DNA from: Prochlorococcus sp. AG-363-O15
Lineage (GTDB): Bacteria; Cyanobacteriota; Cyanobacteriia; PCC-6307; Cyanobiaceae
Assembly: GCA_003278255.1 (NCBI GenBank)
Contig: QCFZ01000003.1
Coordinates: forward strand, 119,450 to 163,929
DNA: 44,480 nt
Direction: 5' to 3'
Positions 1 through 9,564 of this stretch are shown piece after piece; position 1 is the first letter of the stretch; each line of letters starts with the position of its first letter. The notes beneath the pieces were generated by a model. That model was not told the DNA's origin and did no database searches. It saw only the letters and a program-made list of their open reading frames with translations. A program made the translations under genes and the position numbers.

Positions 1-1355
1 TCAACAACATCCTTAATGGTTAAATCAAGACTTATATTTGCAGATTTCGCCCGTTGACGTTGAGCATCCATTTCCTTCTCAAAAGCTTTTACATCAACGC
101 CCAAATTATGCTCTTCAGCTATTTCTTCAGTCAATTCTAATGGAAAACCATAAGTGTCATACAGTTCAAATGCTTGTTGTCCAGTAATTTGATTTGGTTT
201 ATTTTTTAGAATATCTGCCAATAATTTTTCTCCTCGCTCAAGGGTTTCCAAAAATCTAGTTTCCTCTCGCTGAAGTTCATTCAGAATGACTTCACGACGG
301 TCATCAAGTTCTGGATAAGTAGAATACATTAATTGAATAGCAGCATCACCAAGATTTACTAAAAAAGGTTGATTAATTCCAATTAATCGACCATGACGAA
401 TAACACGACGAAGTAATCTACGCAAAACATATCCTCGGCCTAAATTACTGGCAGCAACTCCATCAGAAATTAATTGTATAACTGCTCTTGAATGATCAGC
501 AATGACCTTTAAGGAGGTTTGAACCTTTTCCGAAGCTTTTTTATAGTCTATACCTGAAAAAGAGGCTGCCTTGATCAGCAAAGGATAAATAAGATCGGTT
601 TCATAGTTATTCGGAACTCCTTGCAATATTTGTGCCATTCTTTCTAATCCCATGCCCGTATCAATATTACAATTTTCCAACGGTGTTAACTCACCCTCAG
701 AATTTTTATTGTATTGCATGAAGACTAAATTATAAAATTCAATAAATCGATTATCGTCATTAAGATCAATTTCTTGATTACCTAATTCAGGCTGAAAATC
801 AAAGTATAATTCTGAGCAAGGGCCGCATGGACCTGTTGGTCCAGAAGTCCAAAAATTATCTTCTTCATCCATGCGAATGATTCTTTGAGAATTAACTCCA
901 ACAGCATCTCGCCAAATATTGTATGCTTCATCGTCATCACGAAAAACACTAACCACAAGATTCTTAGGGTCTAAACCATATACTTCTGTACTTAATTCCC
1001 AAGCCCACTTAATAGCGTCCTCCTTAAAATAATCGCCAAATGAAAAGTTACCCAACATCTCAAAAAATGTATGGTGTCTAGCAGTTCGACCAACATTCTC
1101 AATATCATTTGTTCGAATACATTTTTGACTGCTAGCAGCTCTAGCAGCAGGGCGTTCCTTATTACCTAAAAATACAGGTTTAAAAGGAAGCATGCCGGCA
1201 ATAGTCAACAAAACCGTTGGGTCATCAGGTACCAATGAAGCACTAGGAATAATCTTATGTTGACGCTCCGAAAAAAACTGCAAAAAAGCACTTCGAATCT
1301 CTTTACCAGTCCTGGGTTTTGAATGAAACAAAGGAGACGATCGTTCAACAGTCAT
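1..1355 (-). CDS. alaS: Alanyl-tRNA synthetase, N-terminal half (runs off window)
   Basis: Charges tRNA-Ala with alanine in the cytoplasm. About 451 codons are present; bacterial AlaRS is usually about 880 residues, so the rest of the editing domain and the C-Ala domain lie beyond the left edge. Translating the minus strand from the ATG at 1355 gives [20 protein letters not shown]. Class II AlaRS signatures follow: [17 protein letters not shown] near residue 95, [12 protein letters not shown] near 170, DTGMGLERM near 232 and [20 protein letters not shown] near 295. No frameshift is visible. It is divergent from the SNF2 gene at 1700. The family assignment rests on these motifs and is very secure. 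Confidence 0.97.
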   Translation of the reverse strand, partial: MTVERSSPLFHSKPRTGKEIRSAFLQFFSERQHKIIPSASLVPDDPTVLLTIAGMLPFKPVFLGNKERPAARAASSQKCIRTNDIENVGRTARHHTFFEMLGNFSFGDYFKEDAIKWAWELSTEVYGLDPKNLVVSVFRDDDEAYNIWRDAVGVNSQRIIRMDEEDNFWTSGPTGPCGPCSELYFDFQPELGNQEIDLNDDNRFIEFYNLVFMQYNKNSEGELTPLENCNIDTGMGLERMAQILQGVPNNYETDLIYPLLIKAASFSGIDYKKASEKVQTSLKVIADHSRAVIQLISDGVAASNLGRGYVLRRLLRRVIRHGRLIGINQPFLVNLGDAAIQLMYSTYPELDDRREVILNELQREETRFLETLERGEKLLADILKNKPNQITGQQAFELYDTYGFPLELTEEIAEEHNLGVDVKAFEKEMDAQRQRAKSANISLDLTIKDVV

Positions 1356-1699
1356 GACACAACTAAGGTAGGAATCCTATTTATATAAGAAATGATCACA
1401 TTTAAGTATGACAGTGCAGTATTGCTGTGACATGAATCTTTATTCCTAAAAAATCTAAGGAATTCATAGAAAAAGTCCTGTTGAAGTGGATTTAGCATTC
1501 CATCAAATATTCCAATTTGGCCTAATTGCTAAGAATAGGGTTTTTCTAATGATTTAATCAACAATACTACTGCCGACCAGATGACGAGTAGCCCATGCTC
1601 TGGCATGATTATTTATGGAATTCCTATGGTGAGTGTTGCCTCTTATTGGCAATAGACACCAAATAAAAGGAACTCTATTCCTATCTTCGCGTAGCGGCT
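1356..1699. other. 344-bp divergent intergenic region, no convincing gene
   Basis: This is the space between the divergent alaS and SNF2 starts, so it should carry both promoters. I see no clear -35/-10 pair and no strong Shine-Dalgarno before the SNF2 ATG. A short hairpin is visible (CATGC at 1594-1598, loop TCTG, GCATG at 1603-1607) inside a locally GC-richer patch at about 1570-1610. A 25-codon minus-strand ORF (1529-1606) and a 9-codon plus-strand ORF (from 1629) exist, but nothing supports them as genes. Confidence 0.5.
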
Positions 1700-4600
1700 A
1701 TGAGCCTGCTGCACGCCACCTGGCTTCCTGCCATCCGCACTCCGAAGAGTTCCGGGCGACCTGCACTACTTGTGTGGGCTGATACATGGCGAGTAGCCAA
1801 CCCAATAGGACCAGGAACTACCCCGCCATTACATCCTTTTTCATTAGATCATCAAAAACTTAGAGATTTACTAATTGAAAAGGACTTACTACCAGATGGA
1901 ATTATTGATGCAACTGCCTGTCTAACTCTTCCAAGCAGAACAGCGCAAACTAAAGCCAAAACCAAATTATCTAAAAAAGAACTTAATAATCAAGAGATTT
2001 CTGAATTTGACTGGACTGGACTTCCACTTCAAGCAGGAGAACCTATACCGAAAACCTGTGAATGGTGGCCTTGGCAAGTACAAGGACTAGCTATTGAACC
2101 TGCTTGCGCCACAACATGGTTGTCAAAACTACCTCTATCTGGAAATCATTCTGATCTCGGTGAGGAATTGCGATGGTGGAGCCATCTACAACGTTGGGCC
2201 TTAAGTTTGATTGCCCGTGGACGATGTCTTCCTCAAGTTGAACTGAGTAGAGGCGAGGGGTACCCACACAGAGCTCGCTGGGTTCCATTATTAAACCGTG
2301 AAGATGATCGTCGTCGACTAGAAGAATTCTCAGCACAATTACCTCTTGTAGCAACGTGTGCTCTTCCTTGGAGAGAACCCACAGGTAAAAGGAGTAATCG
2401 AGTAACTCGCCTTAGACCTGAAGCAATGCGAGCAGCTAATCCAATTGCTTCATGTAGACCAAGAAGTGGACGTATTCGGGTCGCCACTCTTCTTGAAGAT
2501 CTTGTAGATGCACAACTTAGAAAAGGTTTTCAACCTAAAACAGATGGTCTAGATCCTTTATTAAGTGCATGGCAAATGGCACTGGGATCAGATACTGGCG
2601 TAATTACTCTTCCTGATGAAGAAGCTGAGCGCTTAGCAACAGCTAGCAACCATTGGAAAGAAAGTGTCGCAGGTAATGTCGCCGCCGCAAGAGCATGTTT
2701 AGAACTATTCACTCCAAAAGAAGGAGAAGATCTTTGGGAATTGCGATTTTCTTTGCAAGCAGAGGCAGATCCAACCCTCAAAGTTCCAGCATCGATAGCT
2801 TGGGCTTCTGGCTCAGAAATTCTTCAACTTGGTGAAATAAGAGTTGAAAATCCAGGAGAAGTTCTTTTAGAAGGTATGGGAAGAGCTCTTACTGTTTTTG
2901 AACCAATCGAACGAGGGCTAGAAAGTGCAACTCCCGAAGGAATGCAACTGACACCAGCAGAGGCTTTTGTACTAGTTCGCACAGCCTCCAGAAAACTGCG
3001 TGATATTGGGGTTGGAGTTGAACTACCAGCTAGCCTTTCAGGAGGTTTAGCTAGTCGACTTGGTCTATCAATAAAAGCCGAACTTTTAGAAACTTCAAGA
3101 GGATTCACATTAGGAGAAAATCTGAATTGGCAATGGGAATTAATGATTGGCGGTGTGACCTTAACTCTTCGAGAATTAGAACACCTAGCAAATAAGCGAA
3201 GTCCATTAGTTCGCCATAAAGGAGCTTGGATAGAACTACGACCAAACGACTTAAAAAATGCAGAAAAATTTTGCAGTAGTAACCCTAATATAAGCCTAGA
3301 TGACGCATTAAGACTTACTGCTACCGAAGGTAATACATTAATGCGATTACCAGTACATTCTTTTGAAGCAGGCCCAAGACTTCAAGGTGTTTTAGAACAA
3401 TACCATCAACAAAAAGCACCTGATCGATTATCAGCTCCTGAAGGATTTATAGGACAACTCAGACCTTATCAAGAAAGAGGGCTTGGTTGGTTAGCTTTTT
3501 TAAATCGTTTTAACCAAGGAGCTTGTTTAGCAGATGATATGGGCCTTGGTAAAACTATACAACTCCTTGCATTTCTTCAACACCTCAAAGCAGAACAAGA
3601 ACTCAAAAGACCTGTCTTACTTATTGCTCCAACATCAGTATTAACTAATTGGAAAAGAGAAGCTGAATCTTTCACACCATATCTCAAAGTTCTTGAACAC
3701 TATGGACCTAAAAGAGCAGCCAATGAAGAATCTCTAAAAAATACTCTAAAAACAACAGACTTACTATTAACTAGTTATGGATTAATACAAAGAGATATTG
3801 ACTTACTCACAATAATTGACTGGCAGGGAATAGTCATCGATGAAGCCCAAGCCATTAAAAATCCAAATGCTAAACAAAGCCAAGCAACTCGCGAGATTGC
3901 AAGGCCAGGAAAAACTAATCGCTTTAGAATCGCTCTAACAGGAACACCTGTAGAAAATCGAGTCAGTGAACTTTGGGCACTCATGGATTTCCTAAATCCA
4001 AGAGTTCTTGGAGAAGAAGACTTTTTTAAGCAACGATATCAACTACCAATTGAACGATACGGAGACATCTCTTCTTTTAAAGACCTTAAAGCTTGCGTAA
4101 GTCCGTTTATACTGAGAAGACTAAAAACAGATAAAGCAATTATCTCAGATCTTCCAGAAAAAGTTGAATTAATTGAATGGGTTGGGCTAAGTACAGAACA
4201 AAAGAGTCTTTACAGCAAAACAGTTGATGACACACTTGATGCAATTTCAAAAGCATCAAGAGGACAAAGACATGGAAAGATACTTGGTCTTTTAACTAAG
4301 CTAAAGCAGATTTGTAATCATCCAGCACTGGCACTCAAAGAAGAATTTGTAGAAACTAACTTCAAAGAACGTTCCGGAAAACTTGAAAGATTAGAAGAAA
4401 TTCTTGAAGAAGTAATTAGTGCTGGTGACAGGGTACTTTTATTTACTCAATTTGCGGAATGGGGGCATTTACTACAAGCATATTTGCAAAAAAGATGGCG
4501 ATGTGAAGTTCCATTTCTGCATGGAAGTACCTCTAAAGCAGAACGTCAATTAATGGTAGATCGTTTTCAAGAAGATCCAAGAGGACCTCAAATTTTCTTA

Positions 4601-4903
4601 CTTTCGCTAAAAGCAGGAGGAGTGGGTCTCAACTTAACGAGAGCTAGTCATGTTTTTCATATTGATCGTTGGTGGAATCCAGCCGTAGAGAATCAGGCAA
4701 CGGATAGAGCTTATAGAATAGGTCAAACTAATAGAGTCATGGTTCATAAATTCATAAGCAGCAGTTCAGTCGAAGAAAAAATTGATCAAATGATCCGTAA
4801 AAAATCGAAACTCGCGGAAGATATTATTGGTTCAGGAGAAGACTGGTTAGGGAATCTCGGAGTCAACCAATTACGCGAACTAGTGACATTAGAGGATACT
4901 TAA
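1700..4903 (+). CDS. HepA-type SNF2/Swi2 DNA-dependent ATPase
   Basis: A 1067-residue superfamily 2 translocase that probably remodels protein-DNA complexes; its substrate in cyanobacteria is not established. The first ~560 residues are the SNF2-associated N-terminal region. The ATPase core follows: Walker A ADDMGLGKT near 611-619, a DEAQ motif II at 714-717 (DEAQ, not DEAH), ALTGTPVENRVSELW near 755, LFTQFAEWG and LHGSTSKAERQ in the second lobe, and motif VI QATDRAYRIGQ near 999-1009. The N-terminus MSLLHATWLPAIRTP fits my memory of picocyanobacterial orthologues and supports this ATG despite a weak ribosome site. Two bases separate it from the SWIM gene, a pairing common in bacteria. Confidence 0.93.
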   Translation: MSLLHATWLPAIRTPKSSGRPALLVWADTWRVANPIGPGTTPPLHPFSLDHQKLRDLLIEKDLLPDGIIDATACLTLPSRTAQTKAKTKLSKKELNNQEISEFDWTGLPLQAGEPIPKTCEWWPWQVQGLAIEPACATTWLSKLPLSGNHSDLGEELRWWSHLQRWALSLIARGRCLPQVELSRGEGYPHRARWVPLLNREDDRRRLEEFSAQLPLVATCALPWREPTGKRSNRVTRLRPEAMRAANPIASCRPRSGRIRVATLLEDLVDAQLRKGFQPKTDGLDPLLSAWQMALGSDTGVITLPDEEAERLATASNHWKESVAGNVAAARACLELFTPKEGEDLWELRFSLQAEADPTLKVPASIAWASGSEILQLGEIRVENPGEVLLEGMGRALTVFEPIERGLESATPEGMQLTPAEAFVLVRTASRKLRDIGVGVELPASLSGGLASRLGLSIKAELLETSRGFTLGENLNWQWELMIGGVTLTLRELEHLANKRSPLVRHKGAWIELRPNDLKNAEKFCSSNPNISLDDALRLTATEGNTLMRLPVHSFEAGPRLQGVLEQYHQQKAPDRLSAPEGFIGQLRPYQERGLGWLAFLNRFNQGACLADDMGLGKTIQLLAFLQHLKAEQELKRPVLLIAPTSVLTNWKREAESFTPYLKVLEHYGPKRAANEESLKNTLKTTDLLLTSYGLIQRDIDLLTIIDWQGIVIDEAQAIKNPNAKQSQATREIARPGKTNRFRIALTGTPVENRVSELWALMDFLNPRVLGEEDFFKQRYQLPIERYGDISSFKDLKACVSPFILRRLKTDKAIISDLPEKVELIEWVGLSTEQKSLYSKTVDDTLDAISKASRGQRHGKILGLLTKLKQICNHPALALKEEFVETNFKERSGKLERLEEILEEVISAGDRVLLFTQFAEWGHLLQAYLQKRWRCEVPFLHGSTSKAERQLMVDRFQEDPRGPQIFLLSLKAGGVGLNLTRASHVFHIDRWWNPAVENQATDRAYRIGQTNRVMVHKFISSSSVEEKIDQMIRKKSKLAEDIIGSGEDWLGNLGVNQLRELVTLEDT

Positions 4904-4905
4904 TC

Positions 4906-5805
4906 ATGATAAATACATCTGGATCCAACAATGAAATCACCACTGCCTTAGGAAAACAAGGACTAAGTGAACAACCATGGTGGGTGGAACAATGGATGGA
5001 GCTGATTAATTCTTATCGTTTTAAGAAGCGTCTGGAACGTGCATGGACTTATGCAAGGGAAGGTAATGTGACATCAATCCGTTTTGAAGGTCGAAGAGTA
5101 CATGCAAGAGTTCAAGGAACTGACGAGGATCCATACAAAGTAAAACTATGGCTAGATGTTCTGAATGATGAAGACTGGGAATATGTGCTTGAGGCTTTAA
5201 CGCAAAAAGCCAAATGGTCAGCTCAATTACTTGCAGGTATTATGCCATCTGATATTGAAAGAGCATTTGCCGCTAGTGGGCGCAGACTATTTCCTTTTAA
5301 GCTTCAAGAAGTCAAAAGTGAATGTAGTTGTCCAGATAAAGCAAATCCTTGCAAGCATATCAGTGCTATTTATTTCCTGATGGGAGATAGGTTTAGCGAA
5401 GATCCTTTTGTTCTGTTTCAACTCCGAGGCCGCACAAGGTCCAAACTATTGAAAGATTTAGCAGAGCAACGAAGAAAAGTGCTTTCTAAAATTGTAAAGG
5501 AAAAGCAGGAAAATAACAAAGAAAATAATGAACAAAAGAAGAACTATAAATCATTAATTAAGTCACATCCTGCTGTATCAGATCCAAGCTTATGGTGGAA
5601 ATATAGTGCAAATCTGAATGCTGAGTTAGTGGTCATTACTCCTGCCATGGAAGGTGATACCGCATTGGATTCTGCTGGCGAGATCCCCTTGGCAGAAGAA
5701 CCAAAGTTTCCAGATGCTAGACATATTTTTTGGAAGCATATTGAAGAGCAAGGACAAGTACTTGCTCAGCGAGCAATGCTTCAAGCAATGTCAGCTGGTG
5801 AATGA
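4906..5805 (+). CDS. SWIM zinc-finger protein
   Basis: A 299-residue protein with a SWIM-type zinc site, C140-x-C142-x6-C149-x-H151 (CSCPDKANPCKH), a motif linked to DNA or protein binding. It starts two bases after the SNF2 ATPase, so they are almost certainly co-transcribed. SWIM proteins next to HepA-like SNF2 ATPases are a recurrent bacterial arrangement, which suggests a partner or specificity subunit; this is inference. Residues ~180-225 are highly charged and Lys/Glu/Asn-rich (probable coiled coil or linker). The C-terminal part, after HPAVSDPSLWWKY, is conserved-looking but not assigned. The stop overlaps the GTG start of the next gene. Confidence 0.88.
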   Translation: MINTSGSNNEITTALGKQGLSEQPWWVEQWMELINSYRFKKRLERAWTYAREGNVTSIRFEGRRVHARVQGTDEDPYKVKLWLDVLNDEDWEYVLEALTQKAKWSAQLLAGIMPSDIERAFAASGRRLFPFKLQEVKSECSCPDKANPCKHISAIYFLMGDRFSEDPFVLFQLRGRTRSKLLKDLAEQRRKVLSKIVKEKQENNKENNEQKKNYKSLIKSHPAVSDPSLWWKYSANLNAELVVITPAMEGDTALDSAGEIPLAEEPKFPDARHIFWKHIEEQGQVLAQRAMLQAMSAGE

Positions 5806-6274
5806 GGCTCCCTGGGTACAACCCAAAACAAGAAGAATAGTCAATATAATTTTAAATTCATATCAGAAAGCTTTTCAAAATCAACTAATAAAATGTCAGC
5901 CAGTTCAAGACTCGAACCGATTAAAAAGCCAAGAATTATTCACCATCAAAATGCCTGTACTTGCTCATGATAATCAAAAAGATCCATGTCTAATATATGC
6001 AAATTCTGAAGCACTGCGAATCTGGGGTAGACGATGGGAGCAAATGATTGGTATGCCTTCAAGATTAACAGCACCAGTAGAAGAACAGATAAATAGAAGC
6101 GTTACTTTATCAAAAGCAGTCAACCAAAAACCTATTAGCAGATACTGTGGAATACGAATCAATAAAAAAGGGCAAAAGTTTCAAATCAATAATGCTCAGA
6201 TCTGGACATTATATGACGAAAAAGACATTGTTTTTGGTCAAGCAGCTTCTTTTGCAAGTTTCTGGATAATTTAG
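5798..6274 (+). CDS. MEKHLA-domain protein
   Basis: A 158-residue protein if the GTG at 5798 is used. That codon overlaps the SWIM stop by 8 bp and gives MNEAPWVQPKTRRIVNIILN, a sensible N-terminus. A longer in-frame extension back to 5654 would run entirely inside the SWIM gene and is unlikely. The body matches the MEKHLA family, a PAS-related domain: LAHDNQKDPCLIYANSEALR, then a Trp-rich stretch, PSRLTAP, RYCGIRINKKGQKFQINNAQ and a closing GQAASFASFW. The domain is also found at the C-terminus of plant HD-ZIP III proteins, where it is thought to be sensory. Its function in cyanobacteria is unknown; the overlap suggests expression with SNF2 and SWIM. Confidence 0.85.
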   Translation: MNEAPWVQPKTRRIVNIILNSYQKAFQNQLIKCQPVQDSNRLKSQELFTIKMPVLAHDNQKDPCLIYANSEALRIWGRRWEQMIGMPSRLTAPVEEQINRSVTLSKAVNQKPISRYCGIRINKKGQKFQINNAQIWTLYDEKDIVFGQAASFASFWII

Positions 6275-6433
6275 GCTCAAAGCAAATCTACTAATTAAAA
6301 TCAATTAAGGTTTACAAGTACATAAAGGAGACTAGAGTCATCAAAAGCTAACTCATTCAACATTGTTTTAAATCAAAACCAAAACCGATATGGTTTATGG
6401 GTTGCTTATCTATCGCAAGATTCAACAAACTCA

Positions 6434-7549
6434 ATGAAACGTCGGAAACTTCTAGGATCTGGTGCTACAGCTTTAACAGCTGCAACTGGAGCTGCTCTAG
6501 TCAGTTCCTGCACAATTCGAAGGGAAGACAACAACAACAACAACAGGGACCTACCAAAAATTCGTTGGCGAATGGCCACAAGCTGGCCTTTATCTTTAGA
6601 CACTATTTATGGAGGAGCAGAGACTATTAGCCAAAGAGTGAATGCACTTAGCGGCGGAAACTTTCAAATCAAACCTTACGCAGCAGGTGAGTTAGTTCCA
6701 GGCTTAGAAGTACTTGATGCAGTTCAATCTGGATCTGTTGAATGTGGTCATTCTGCAAGTTATTACTACATAGGAAAAAATCCAGCACTTGCCTTTGGAA
6801 CCTCAGTACCTTTTGGTTTAACAGCTCAACAACAAAATGCATGGTTATATCAAGCAGGAGGTATTGAAGCCTTAAATAAAATATATGCAAAGTTTGGTGT
6901 AATTAGTTTTCCTGCAGGAAATACAGGAGCACAAATGGGTGGATGGTTTAAACAAAAACTAAATGGACTTAAATCTCTTCAAGGACTAAAAATGCGCATC
7001 CCAGGCCTTGGTGGAAAGGTCATGGCACAACTTGGAGTTAATGTGCAAGTACTTCCTGGAGGAGAGATTTATTTAGCCTTAGAGAGAGGAGCAATTGATG
7101 CCGCTGAATGGACAGGCCCTTATGACGATGAAAAGTTAGGTTTAAATAGAGCCGCTAATTATTATTATTATCCCGGTTGGTGGGAACCAGGGCCAACCTT
7201 GACAGGGCTAGTAAACAAGAATGCTTGGGAAAAGCTACCTACTGAATATCAAGAAATATTTAAGACAGCCTGCTTTGAAGCAAATATGACAATGCTTAGC
7301 CGTTATGACAATCTTAATGGATTTGCACTTCAAAGATTATTGCAAAGTGGAACACAATGCATAGGTTATGAAGAAAGTATTTTAAATGAAGCTAAAAAAG
7401 CATCTTGGCAAATCTACTCAGACCTTGCCGCAAAGGAAAAAGATTTCCGTTTAATCTTTGAGCAATGGCAACTCTTTAGAACTCAAGTTTATTCATGGAA
7501 TAAAATCAATGAATTTTCATTCTTAGAATTTAGTTATAAGCAGGTATAA
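6434..7549 (+). CDS. dctP: TRAP transporter solute-binding lipoprotein, TakP-like
   Basis: A 371-residue periplasmic binding protein for a TRAP transporter. The N-terminus has a twin-arginine-like MKRRKLLGSG, a hydrophobic stretch and a lipobox LVSSC with the lipidated Cys at 26. A run of five Asn codons (AAC at 6530-6544) follows as a linker. The core contains MRIPGLGGKVMAQLG (Arg188), GAIDAAEWTGPYDDEKLG (Glu225-Trp226) and YYYYPGWWEPGPTL (Glu251). This signature is typical of the TakP/2-oxoacid and lactate-binding branch rather than the C4-dicarboxylate DctP branch. The substrate is therefore probably a small 2-oxo or hydroxy acid, but that is inference. First gene of the dctPQM operon. Confidence 0.92.
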   Translation: MKRRKLLGSGATALTAATGAALVSSCTIRREDNNNNNRDLPKIRWRMATSWPLSLDTIYGGAETISQRVNALSGGNFQIKPYAAGELVPGLEVLDAVQSGSVECGHSASYYYIGKNPALAFGTSVPFGLTAQQQNAWLYQAGGIEALNKIYAKFGVISFPAGNTGAQMGGWFKQKLNGLKSLQGLKMRIPGLGGKVMAQLGVNVQVLPGGEIYLALERGAIDAAEWTGPYDDEKLGLNRAANYYYYPGWWEPGPTLTGLVNKNAWEKLPTEYQEIFKTACFEANMTMLSRYDNLNGFALQRLLQSGTQCIGYEESILNEAKKASWQIYSDLAAKEKDFRLIFEQWQLFRTQVYSWNKINEFSFLEFSYKQV

Positions 7550-7551
7550 GA

Positions 7552-8091
7552 ATGATCATGAAAAAATGGTTACATCTATCCAGGCAAATTAATCACTTAA
7601 ATAAAGCCATTGCAGTGCTTGCTAGATGGTCATTACTATTGATGATTGGATTAGGGTTTTGGAATGTAATTGGTAGATATTTAGGAACAGCAATTGGTCA
7701 AAATCTCAGTTCAAATAGCTTTATAGAAGGGCAATGGTATTTATTTGATCTTGCTTTTTTATTGGGATTAGGATGGACACTTCAACGTCAAGGACATGTA
7801 CGTGTTGATATTATCCAAAGTCGATTAAAAGCAACAACAAAAGCAAAACTGGATCTTTTGGGGTCATTATTTCTACTATTACCTTTTGCTATAGGCGTTT
7901 TGATTATATCCATTGATCCGACCTTCCAGTCTTGGAAGATTTTAGAAGCTTCACCAGATCCAAATGGATTGCCACGCTATCTAGTCAAATCACTTATTCC
8001 ATTAGGGTTTTTTCTATTGGCCCTACAAGGCATATCAGAGGCGATACAAAGCTATTCGATGCTTAAAAAATCAAATTCAAAACCAAATTAG
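7552..8091 (+). CDS. dctQ: TRAP transporter small permease (DctQ-like)
   Basis: A 179-residue inner-membrane protein with four predicted hydrophobic helices, near residues 20-40, 60-80, 95-120 and 145-165, the DctQ fold. It contains the family-like LFDLAFLLGLGWTLQRQGHV motif, which matches the small subunit of the FcbT/TakQ type. It starts two bases after the binding-protein stop and ends 12 bp before the large permease, so all three form one transcription unit. Two candidate starts exist, ATG at 7552 and ATG at 7558; I keep the first. Confidence 0.9.
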   Translation: MIMKKWLHLSRQINHLNKAIAVLARWSLLLMIGLGFWNVIGRYLGTAIGQNLSSNSFIEGQWYLFDLAFLLGLGWTLQRQGHVRVDIIQSRLKATTKAKLDLLGSLFLLLPFAIGVLIISIDPTFQSWKILEASPDPNGLPRYLVKSLIPLGFFLLALQGISEAIQSYSMLKKSNSKPN

Positions 8092-8103
8092 AGGAGAATT
8101 ATT

Positions 8104-9474
8104 TTGATTGAAATTGAGTTTGTTGGTCATGTAATCAGCATTGATCCAACTTTCATACTTGGTCCAGGAATGTTTCTATCTTTAGTGATAGTTCTTCTAT
8201 CTGGGTACCCAGTAGCTTTTTGCCTTGGAGGAATTGCAGTTATCTTTTTCATACTTGGAATAATTTTTGGAGAAATAGATCCTCTTTTTATAACTGCCTT
8301 ACCTCAAAGAATTTTTGGAATAATGGGAAATTTCACATTATTAGCTATACCTGCATTTATTTTTATGGGAGCAATGCTTGAAACATCAGGTATAGCTGAA
8401 CGTCTTCTCGAAAGCATGGGAGCATTGTTAGGAAGAATCCGAGGAGGTCTTGCTCTTTCAGTTGTAATTGTTGGCTCACTTCTTGCAGCAACAACAGGAG
8501 TGGTAGCAGCAACTGTTACAACTATGGGTTTAATCTCGCTCCCTGCAATGTTGCGTTCTGGTTATGACAAATCACTAGCGACAGGAGTAATCGCAGCATC
8601 AGGAACTCTTGGGCAAATTATTCCACCAAGCATTGTTTTAGTAGTTCTTGGTGATCAACTAGGTATATCAGTTGGAGATCTATTTCTAGGATCACTAATT
8701 CCAGGTGTACTTATGGCTAGTGCCTTTGCTATTTACATAATAATAATCACAAGCCTAAAACCTGAACTAGCCCCTAAGCAAAATAATATTACATTCACTT
8801 TCAATCAATTAATAGAATTGATTGGGGTAATAATTCCACCTTTGGGGCTAATATTAATAGTGCTAGGGAGCATATTTATTGGTATCGCTACTCCAACAGA
8901 AGCAGGTACATTAGGAGCGATTGGCGCAATAGTTCTGGCAGCATTCAATAAAGGTTTTAGTAGAAAAACTCTATCAAAAGTTTGCGACGACACCTTAAGA
9001 ACAACATCTATGGTGATGGCAATTTTACTTGGATCAACTGCTTTTAGTTTGGTTTTCAGAGGGATTGGAGGAGATGAGCTTATTGCCAATGTTTTGCTAA
9101 ATCTTCCTGGCGGCAAAATAGGTTTTTTGGCATTCAGCATGTTTACCATTTTTGCCTTAGGGTTTTTTATAGATTTCTTTGAAATCGCCTTTATTGCTGT
9201 TCCTTTAATCCTTCCAGCGGCTCGTGAATTACTAGGTCCAGATGCCTTGCTTTGGCTAGGTGTTGTAATAGGTGCCAACCTACAAACTTCTTTTTTGACA
9301 CCTCCATTCGGATTTGCACTTTTTTATTTAAGAGGTGTAGCTCCCAAATCAATTGCCACAAAAGATATCTACATGGGTGCATTACCATTTGTGGCGCTAC
9401 AAATTAGTGTATTAATACTCATTATTATTTCTCCATCCCTCGTAAATTGGTTGCCTAGCATCGCATGGTCATAA
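8104..9474 (+). CDS. dctM: TRAP transporter large permease (DctM-like)
   Basis: A 456-residue polytopic membrane protein with about a dozen hydrophobic segments, the sodium- or proton-coupled transport subunit of the TRAP system. DctM signatures include FIFMGAMLETSGIAERLLES, GSLLAATTGVVAATVTTMGL, LGQIIPPSIVLVVLGDQLG, ATPTEAGTLGA and a C-terminal LQTSFLTPPFGFALFYLRG. The start is TTG at 8104, chosen because a strong GAGGAG ribosome site (8091-8096) sits just upstream and the resulting length is normal for the family. It follows dctQ directly. No second transporter gene follows. Confidence 0.94.
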   Translation: MIEIEFVGHVISIDPTFILGPGMFLSLVIVLLSGYPVAFCLGGIAVIFFILGIIFGEIDPLFITALPQRIFGIMGNFTLLAIPAFIFMGAMLETSGIAERLLESMGALLGRIRGGLALSVVIVGSLLAATTGVVAATVTTMGLISLPAMLRSGYDKSLATGVIAASGTLGQIIPPSIVLVVLGDQLGISVGDLFLGSLIPGVLMASAFAIYIIIITSLKPELAPKQNNITFTFNQLIELIGVIIPPLGLILIVLGSIFIGIATPTEAGTLGAIGAIVLAAFNKGFSRKTLSKVCDDTLRTTSMVMAILLGSTAFSLVFRGIGGDELIANVLLNLPGGKIGFLAFSMFTIFALGFFIDFFEIAFIAVPLILPAARELLGPDALLWLGVVIGANLQTSFLTPPFGFALFYLRGVAPKSIATKDIYMGALPFVALQISVLILIIISPSLVNWLPSIAWS

Positions 9475-9564
9475 ATTTAACCACAAATACCAAAATATTT
9501 CTTAGAGTCTATTCATAAACAAACAAAAATCATGGAAGATAGCCAATAAATCACAATTGATTCT

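Noticed and set aside
1529-1606. 25-codon minus-strand ORF between alaS and the SNF2 gene (MPEHGLLVIWSAVVLLIKSL...)
   Set aside because: It looks mildly like a small membrane peptide but has no ribosome site, no recognized family and lies where two promoters must be.
8805-9278. 157-residue ORF antisense to dctM
   Set aside because: It lies wholly inside the coding sequence of a clear TRAP permease on the other strand; its composition mirrors the hydrophobic codons of dctM.
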